Of a stretch of 64,000 bases of DNA, positions 56,412 through 64,000 are shown one piece after another. The DNA comes from Acidobacteriaceae bacterium KBS 89 (GTDB lineage: Bacteria; Acidobacteriota; Terriglobia; Terriglobales; Acidobacteriaceae), in NCBI GenBank assembly GCA_000381605.1, contig KB906755.1, positions 62,001 to 126,000 on the forward strand, given 5' to 3'. Position numbers and translations under genes: made by a program. Numbering within the stretch: the stretch's first letter is position 1; the number at the start of each line of letters is the position of its first letter. A model generated the notes under the pieces. The model worked only from the letters and a program-made list of their open reading frames with translations. It searched no databases and had not been told where the DNA came from.

Positions 56412-57650
56412 TTATGCAGTCTTTATTTTTCTGTTGATCGCTTGAGTGTTGGGCAGAAGACCGGTCAGCAGGCCGATGGCGGGAAGGTAGGCGCACACCT
56501 TGTAGACGAAGATGATGCTCGTCATGTCGGCGAGCTTGCCGAGGACTGCGGCGCCGATACCACCCATTCCAAAGGCGAATCCGAAGAAGAGGCCGGAGAT
56601 CATTCCGACTCGTCCGGGGACCAGGTCCTGCGCATAGACGAGGATGGCGGAGAAGGCGGAGGCGATGACGAATCCAATGATGATGCTCAGCACACCGGTC
56701 CAGAAGAGATTTGCGTACGGCAGTATCAGCGTGAAGGGAAGGACTCCGAGGATTGAGCACCAGATGACGGATTTGCGGCCGACACGGTCGCCTACTGGGC
56801 CTCCGATTAAGGTTCCAGCGGCTACTGCGGCGAGAAATGCGAAGAGATGGAGCTGCGAGCTTTGCACGGAGACGTGAAACTTACTGATGAGATAGAAGGT
56901 GTAGTAGCTCGTAAGAGCGGCGAGGTAGAAGTACTTCGAGAATATGAGTGCGATTAGAACGGCGATCGCGGTGATCACCTGTTTGCGCGGCAAGCCAGAG
57001 GATTCTTCGGCGTGTTTTACCGGCCTGCTTTGCAGATGGGCGAGGCGGTCCTTGTACCAGTGGCTGACACGGATGAGCACAAAGATTCCGAGGAGTGCGG
57101 CGAGGGAGAACCATGCGGAGCCGATCTGTCCGTGGGGAAGCACGATGAAGACTGCGAGGAGAGGCCCGATCGCAGAGCCGGTGTTGCCTCCTACCTGGAA
57201 GAAGGATTGGGCGAAGCCGTGCTTTCCGCCGGATGCCATTCGCGCTACGCGTGACGATTCGGGATGGAAGACAGCGGAGCCCATGCCGATGAGTGCGGCT
57301 GCGAGGAGGAGTAAAGGGAAGGATGGGGCGACTGCGAGGAGAAGCAGGCCGATGAGGGTGAAGACCATTCCGATGGGGAGGGAGTAGGGCATCGGGTTGC
57401 GGTCGGTGTAGTGGCCGATGACTGGTTGAAGGAGGGACGCGGTGATCTGAAAGGTTAGGGTGATGAAGCCGATCTGGGTGAAGTTAAGATGGAAGGATGA
57501 CTTGAGGATCGGGTAGATGGAGGGCAGGAGCGACTGCATCATGTCGTTGAGGACATGGCAGAAGCTCACAGCGGCCAGCACTCGGAACATGGTTCGTTCC
57601 TGAAGTGTGTCAGGGGCTATGCCGTTTTTTGTGACAGTCTGCGTGCCCAT
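56412..57650 (-). CDS. MFS transporter, Fsr (fosmidomycin-resistance)-like
   Basis: A 412-residue twelve-helix major-facilitator protein. The sequence CHVLNDMMQSLLPSIYPILKSSFHLNFTQIGFITLTFQITASLLQPVIGHYTDRNPMPYSLPIGM, GMGSAVFHPESSRVARMASGGKHGFAQSFFQVGGNTGSAIGPLLAV and GGPVGDRVGRKSVIWCSILG is characteristic of Fsr-type exporters. ATG 57650 is preferred over the upstream in-frame start because it begins shortly before the first helix. It is probably a drug or metabolite efflux pump. It lies 47 bp upstream of the VOC gene on the same strand. Confidence 0.88.
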   Translation of the reverse strand: MGTQTVTKNGIAPDTLQERTMFRVLAAVSFCHVLNDMMQSLLPSIYPILKSSFHLNFTQIGFITLTFQITASLLQPVIGHYTDRNPMPYSLPIGMVFTLIGLLLLAVAPSFPLLLLAAALIGMGSAVFHPESSRVARMASGGKHGFAQSFFQVGGNTGSAIGPLLAVFIVLPHGQIGSAWFSLAALLGIFVLIRVSHWYKDRLAHLQSRPVKHAEESSGLPRKQVITAIAVLIALIFSKYFYLAALTSYYTFYLISKFHVSVQSSQLHLFAFLAAVAAGTLIGGPVGDRVGRKSVIWCSILGVLPFTLILPYANLFWTGVLSIIIGFVIASAFSAILVYAQDLVPGRVGMISGLFFGFAFGMGGIGAAVLGKLADMTSIIFVYKVCAYLPAIGLLTGLLPNTQAINRKIKTA

Positions 57651-57840
57651 CTCGATCCTTGCAACCTCTTCTTTTATGTTAGCCACTCTGCGGGGATTCT
57701 GCTGCGCAGGGCGAGTCAGACTTCTATCAAGAACCGAGACAAACAATAGTAGCGATGGCCAAAAGCGATGCCCTGAACACGAGGTTCAAGGCATTTCGAT
57801 TGGTGTGGCTAATCGACCCGGTTGTGTCGGCGGCTGAACG

Positions 57841-58800
57841 CTACCAGCCGCGGGTTTGCATGAGCTGGGATTCTTCGATTGCGGCGGCGGCGAGACCCTT
57901 CATGGAGCCGATGACGGCTTCACTGGCTTCGGCGACGATCTTGGGGTCGTTGAAGTGCGTAGTGGCGATGACGATGGCGCGGGCGCGGGAGACGGCCTCT
58001 TCGCGTTCTTTCGGATCGTTCTCTACGTCGAGAGGAGTGGCGCGCTCCTTCATGAAGATGCCGGAGCCTACGAAGACAGTTTCGGCGCCTAGCTGCATCA
58101 TCAATGCTGCATCGGCTGGGGTGGCGATGCCGCCTGCGCTGAAGTTGGGGACGGGAAGCTTGCCGGCTTTGGCGACCATGCGGACGAGTTCGTATGGGGC
58201 GCCGTGGACCTTGGCTGCGTTGTAGAGCTCTTCGTCGCCGAGGACGGTGAGGGCTTTGATCTCGCGGACGATCTGGCGCATGTGCTGGACGGCGTGGACT
58301 ACGTCGCCAGTGCCGGGCTCGCCTTTGGTGCGGATCATGGCTGCGCCTTCGGCGATGCGGCGAAGAGCTTCGCCGAGGTTGCGGGCGCCGCAGACGAAGG
58401 GTGTGGTGAAGGCGTGCTTGTCGATGTGGTAAGTCTCGTCGGCGGGGGTGAGGACTTCGGATTCGTCGATGAAGTCGACGCCGAGGTGCTGGAGGACCTG
58501 GGCTTCGGCGAAGTGGCCGATGCGGGCCTTGGCCATGACGGGGATGGAGACGGCGGCGATGATCTGCTTGATGAGCTTGGGGCTGGCCATGCGGGCTACG
58601 CCGCCTTCGGCGCGGATCATGGCGGGGACGCGCTCGAGTGCCATGACGGAGATGGCACCGGCCTCTTCGGCGATGCGGGCCTGCTCGACGTTCATGACGT
58701 CCATGATGACGCCGCCTTTGAGCATCTCGGCGAGGCCGAGTTTGAGGCGGATGGACGAGGTGCCGAAGCTGCCGTTGCCGTTGTGAGTGTGGTCTGCCAT
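57841..58800 (-). CDS. pdxS: Pyridoxal 5'-phosphate synthase, synthase subunit
   Basis: A 319-residue TIM-barrel enzyme that makes PLP from ribose-5-phosphate, glyceraldehyde-3-phosphate and ammonia (DXP-independent route). Key residues: D34 (IMDVMN), K91 in MAKARIGHF (the substrate-imine lysine, K81 in B. subtilis) and K159 in [11 protein letters not shown] (the second lysine). The N-terminal extension before FGTSSIRLK is slightly longer than usual. pdxT lies 2.8 kb downstream. Confidence 0.97.
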   Translation of the reverse strand: MADHTHNGNGSFGTSSIRLKLGLAEMLKGGVIMDVMNVEQARIAEEAGAISVMALERVPAMIRAEGGVARMASPKLIKQIIAAVSIPVMAKARIGHFAEAQVLQHLGVDFIDESEVLTPADETYHIDKHAFTTPFVCGARNLGEALRRIAEGAAMIRTKGEPGTGDVVHAVQHMRQIVREIKALTVLGDEELYNAAKVHGAPYELVRMVAKAGKLPVPNFSAGGIATPADAALMMQLGAETVFVGSGIFMKERATPLDVENDPKEREEAVSRARAIVIATTHFNDPKIVAEASEAVIGSMKGLAAAAIEESQLMQTRGW

Positions 58801-59029
58801 GGGTCTTCTCCTTCGCGCCGGCGGTAGGGCGCACTGTTTGGTCTGTCTGTCCGCGAGACTTCAAGTTTAGCAGTTTTGCGCTGCGGGGACGCGGTTGCGG
58901 GGTTTGTTGTTCAGCTTGAGTCTCGGGTGGGGGATTTTTTGGAAAATTCAAGTGAGGTTGATCTGTCGTGCTGGGTGGGAGGGCCATGCTTCGCGTAGGG
59001 GCCGGTGTGTCGGCGGCTGGGAGGTTGGG

Positions 59030-59749
59030 ATGGACGCTGAACTGACGATTGTGATTCCGGCGAAGAACGAGGTTGCGATGCTGCCGAAGTTGCTGGAGTC
59101 GCTGTGCAGACAGGACTATGCAGGGATGTCTGCAACGAGGGTGTTGGTGGCGGATGCGGGGTCGACCGATGGGACGGTGGAGGTGGCGCTGGGGTTTCGT
59201 GACCGGTTGAAGGTGGAGGTTGTGCCGGGTGGGCTTCCTTCAGTGGGAAGGAACGCGGGAGCGCGGTTGGCGACGACGAAGTATGTCCTGTTTCTCGATG
59301 CGGATGTGGAACTGCCGGAGCCTACGCTGGTGCGACGGGCTTTGTGGCGGATGGAGAGGCGGGGGCTGCATCTCGCGACGACAAACATTGCTTGCCGCGA
59401 GGGTGGATTTTTCGACGATCTACTGTATGCGGGGAGTAATTTGATGCAGCGGGTGGGGTCACTGACGAAGCCTTTTGCTACGGGGATGTTTATGCTGTTT
59501 GACCGCGAAGCGTTCTGGCGGCTGGGCGGGTTTAATGAACGGGCGCTGTTTGCGGAGGACTATCTGCTATCAAAGGGCGTGGCGCGGATCCGGTTTCGCA
59601 TTGTGCGGGGGCGGGTGTTGACGACGAACCGGAGGTTTCAGAAGCTGGGGCACGGCAAGATGGTGTGGATGTTCTTCAAGACGATGCTACATAGCTGGGA
59701 CGATGGGTATTTTCTTGAGGACCAGGGTTACTGGGGCGAGGTGGGTTAG
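59030..59749 (+). CDS. Family 2 glycosyltransferase
   Basis: A 239-residue GT-A glycosyltransferase: LTIVIPAKNEVAMLPKLLESLCRQD, VLVADAGSTDGTVEVA, GLPSVGRNAGARLATTKYVLFLDADVELPE (metal-binding DAD motif), and FMLFDREAFWRLGGFNERALFAEDYLLSKG in place of the usual ED/QxxRW region. ATG 59030 follows GGGAGGTTGGG; the frame runs upstream to 58895 but without coding character. Sugar donor and acceptor are unknown. The gene stands alone. Confidence 0.87.
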   Translation: MDAELTIVIPAKNEVAMLPKLLESLCRQDYAGMSATRVLVADAGSTDGTVEVALGFRDRLKVEVVPGGLPSVGRNAGARLATTKYVLFLDADVELPEPTLVRRALWRMERRGLHLATTNIACREGGFFDDLLYAGSNLMQRVGSLTKPFATGMFMLFDREAFWRLGGFNERALFAEDYLLSKGVARIRFRIVRGRVLTTNRRFQKLGHGKMVWMFFKTMLHSWDDGYFLEDQGYWGEVG

Positions 59750-59837
59750 GGCCTCGAATTTTCAGGTGAGACAGTCGTGCTTCGCACGATGCGCACATCT
59801 CAGAATCGAGATATGGGGCACCAGATTCGTGGCGACT

Positions 59838-60359
59838 TCAGGGTTGGGGAGCGGTGAAGCCTGCGGCGACGAGGATTTTTTCGTCGATGGCGATGAAGAC
59901 GCCTTTGCTGCGGGCTAGTACGGTTCCGTCGGGACGTTGGATTTCGGCTTGGTGGAAGAGCTTGCGGTCGGGGGTACCGTCGGGTTTGGTGGGGCGGTTG
60001 AGATGGCGGGCTACGAGGACCAGCGGCTGATAGAGCGGCACGGGTCTGAGGTAGTCGACCTCCATGTGGCGGGTCATTGCGAGGACGTTGAGGGGCCGGT
60101 TGAGCTTGCTCATGGCCTCGTCGAGCAGAGCGGCGACGATGCCGCCGTGGATGTGGCCGGGTGGGCCCTCGTGCATGCGGTCGAGCTGAATGCGTGCGGT
60201 GGCGGTGATTTGGTCGGGGTTCGATGTGTCGGTGGTGAAGGTGAGGTGGAGGCCCTGGGGATTGGCGGGGCCGCAGCCGAAGCAGTGATTGGCGCGCTCG
60301 TCGATGGTGGGGGTGTCCATCGAGGCTGGGGTGTGGCGGGTGGCGTCGGGTGTGGGCAT
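59838..60359 (-). CDS. PaaI-type hotdog-fold thioesterase
   Basis: A 173-residue protein with the hotdog thioesterase pattern: NHCFGCGPANPQGLHLTF, a GPPGHIHGGIVAALLDEAMSKL core helix (usual HGGxxxxLxD motif), and MEVDYLRPVPLYQPLVLVARHLNRP. It probably hydrolyses an acyl-CoA. The start could be MPTPDATRH (60359) or MDTPTIDER (60320). It is transcribed just after recQ on the same strand, 68 bp from the recQ stop. Confidence 0.85.
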   Translation of the reverse strand: MPTPDATRHTPASMDTPTIDERANHCFGCGPANPQGLHLTFTTDTSNPDQITATARIQLDRMHEGPPGHIHGGIVAALLDEAMSKLNRPLNVLAMTRHMEVDYLRPVPLYQPLVLVARHLNRPTKPDGTPDRKLFHQAEIQRPDGTVLARSKGVFIAIDEKILVAAGFTAPQP

Positions 60360-60427
60360 GGCTCTGGGTTGGACGTTAGCACAGAGTGCGGTGGAATGAA
60401 TAGGGATTCAGTTTTGCGGGGGATTAG

Positions 60428-62944
<2,517 letters not shown>

Positions 62945-63030
62945 CAGCTTGCCCAGTTTCGCATATTGTTCGTGTGGAGGCGAAGACTGGATGAAGGTGA
63001 GGAGTTGCTAGCTTGATGCGGTGTGTGGAT

Positions 63031-63531
63031 TCAGGGGAAGGATTTGAAATTGATTTCGACTCTCAGGTCGACTGCAACGGGTTTTCCTTGAAAGAGGGCT
63101 GGTTTGAATCGATATTGTTCGACAGCATCGAGGCAGATCATTCGTGTTTCGATCGCAAGGTCCCCGTTGTCTTGGTTTTTGGAGGCGGATGATGCCGGTG
63201 AAATATGCACATCGGTCGGTTTGCCGTCCGTGCCAACGGTAAAAGCAACGATGCACTGTTGGCGATTGATATTGTGCATTTTTTTCGCGAACTCCGGCTC
63301 TACAGAGTGGAAAAGGACGGGAGGTGTAACTTCGTCCCCAATGTGATACTTGCCGGAGGCATCCGGGTTGGGCTTCGGTTGGTGTGGGGTTGCTGTATTA
63401 ACTGGCTGGTTGCCGACGGAGGGAGAGATCGCAGATGGAGTTTGCTGAGCGGCTGCCACTCGGCCCGGCGAAAGTGCTACTGGCAAACCGCCAAGCAATA
63501 CAGTCAAACAAAGTCTTGAGAAAGCGGCCAT
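63031..63531 (-). CDS. Secreted TonB C-terminal-domain protein
   Basis: A 166-residue protein with a signal peptide (LCLTVLLGGLPVALSPGRVAAAQ), a Pro/Ser/Asn-rich linker (about 30-60) and a TonB-C-like domain (PVLFHSVEPEFAKKMHNINRQQCIVAFTVGTDGKPTDVHISPASSASKNQDNGDLAIETRMICLDAVEQYRFKPA). It lacks a membrane anchor. Two cysteines in the domain could pair. It resembles in design the small TonB-C protein at 33180, but with a longer linker. Confidence 0.8.
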   Translation of the reverse strand: MAAFSRLCLTVLLGGLPVALSPGRVAAAQQTPSAISPSVGNQPVNTATPHQPKPNPDASGKYHIGDEVTPPVLFHSVEPEFAKKMHNINRQQCIVAFTVGTDGKPTDVHISPASSASKNQDNGDLAIETRMICLDAVEQYRFKPALFQGKPVAVDLRVEINFKSFP

Positions 63532-63613
63532 CTTATCCCTCTTTATTTCAGGAAGAGGTTAGCATGTCTGCCTGAGACCAAATCACATCGGGTACTAAGT
63601 TGAGAGGAGCAAT

Positions 63614-64000
63614 ATGGCTCGTTCGCGACGAGGGTTCTTGACTGGAGCGGCAGCGACGATCGGGGCGATGCCGTTGGCGCGGCCGGCGATGGCTGTGGGT
63701 AAAGATCCGGTTTCGCCGGATGCGATTTTGTCGCTCTTCAAGTCGCTGCCCGGGGATGTGGCGATCAAGATTTTTGCGCCTGCGGTGAATGGGAAACCCG
63801 AGTTTCTGGTGGAGTCGAACGCTTCGAAGATGATGTTTGTGGGGAGCGCGATCAAGACGTTTATCTTGTGCGAGGCGTTGCGGCAGGCGGATTCGGCCGA
63901 TGTGGTGCAGACCCTGACGGCGAAGCAACTGACGCTTGACGCGAGCGTGTGGTCGGTGGATAGTGCGACGTTCAATCCGCCGAATTTGATCGGCAAGGTC
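63614..64000 (+). CDS. Tat-exported serine hydrolase (beta-lactamase-like), N-terminal part
   Basis: The first 129 residues of a protein with a twin-arginine signal (MARSRRGFLTGAAATIGAMPLARPAMA) followed by SPDAILSLFKSLPGDVAIKIFAPAVNGKPEFLVESNASKMMFVGSAIKTFILCEALRQADS. VGSAIKTF supplies the SxxK motif of class A beta-lactamase-like enzymes. It resembles secreted serine hydrolases rather than a known resistance enzyme. The ATG has GAGAGGAGC upstream. The reading frame is still open at the window edge. Confidence 0.78.
   Translation, partial: MARSRRGFLTGAAATIGAMPLARPAMAVGKDPVSPDAILSLFKSLPGDVAIKIFAPAVNGKPEFLVESNASKMMFVGSAIKTFILCEALRQADSADVVQTLTAKQLTLDASVWSVDSATFNPPNLIGKV

Overview
The window looks like chromosomal DNA of an acidobacterium of the Terriglobales/Acidobacteriaceae (Edaphobacter, Granulicella and Terriglobus relatives). 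The evidence is indirect: GC-rich coding sequence with strong third-position GC bias, two secreted proteins resembling the acidobacterial VWFA-related (TIGR03436-like) family, several secreted TonB-C proteins, and short dispersed intergenic repeats of the kind seen in these genomes. I see no rRNA, tRNA, CRISPR array, prophage, integrase or transposase. This is a core chromosomal segment of mostly housekeeping genes mixed with small lineage-specific secreted and membrane proteins.

Layout. 1-6.4 kb: 5' part of aroA at the left edge, a secreted amidase, a DUF2076 protein, a secreted unknown and a GAF-GAF-SpoIIE phosphatase. 6.5-12.2 kb: a perfect 15-bp hairpin, deoC, a luciferase-like monooxygenase, an unknown membrane protein, hpt, an lgt homologue and aqpZ. 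12.4-19.7 kb, all on the minus strand: a TPR protein, two small secreted proteins, a formylglycine-generating enzyme beside a Tat-exported sulfatase, a VWFA-related protein, and a SprT-like metalloprotease gene with no ordinary start codon. 19.9-25.5 kb: a DUF2252 protein, a decayed SpoIIE phosphatase and uvrA. 25.5-31.4 kb: an EthD-like protein, a small secreted protein, overlapping ileS-lspA, and a TonB-type transducer with its own terminator.

31.4-46 kb: a chemoreceptor behind a small secreted TonB-C protein, the overlapping cluster holB-tsaC-CYTH, a membrane protein, a second VWFA-related protein, a CAP protein, an outer-membrane protein, overlapping tmk-P450, a lipoprotein, a REC-PAS regulator and lpxD. 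46-50 kb: a CCA/poly(A)-type nucleotidyltransferase with a histone-H1-like Lys/Ala/Pro tail, a probably leaderless marR with DUF1398, and a PEP-mutase/isocitrate-lyase family enzyme. 50-54 kb: an aa3-type oxidase cluster (II-I-III plus two small membrane proteins) whose subunit I appears to lack the D-pathway entry aspartate. 54-64 kb: pdxT and pdxS separated by three genes, a VOC gene remnant, an Fsr-like transporter, a glycosyltransferase, a thioesterase, a two-HRDC RecQ with repeat-derived sequence in its linker, another TonB-C protein, and the start of a Tat-exported serine hydrolase cut by the right edge.

Functional links visible here: the FGE should activate the adjacent sulfatase; lgt and lspA are both present for lipoprotein maturation; PdxS and PdxT together form PLP synthase; the cox genes form one terminal oxidase. 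I found no obvious defence or mobile system. The most unusual points are the basic tail on the nucleotidyltransferase, repeat sequence inside two coding regions, the missing start codon of the SprT-like gene and the altered D-pathway motif in the oxidase. All family assignments are from reading the sequence; no database search was run.
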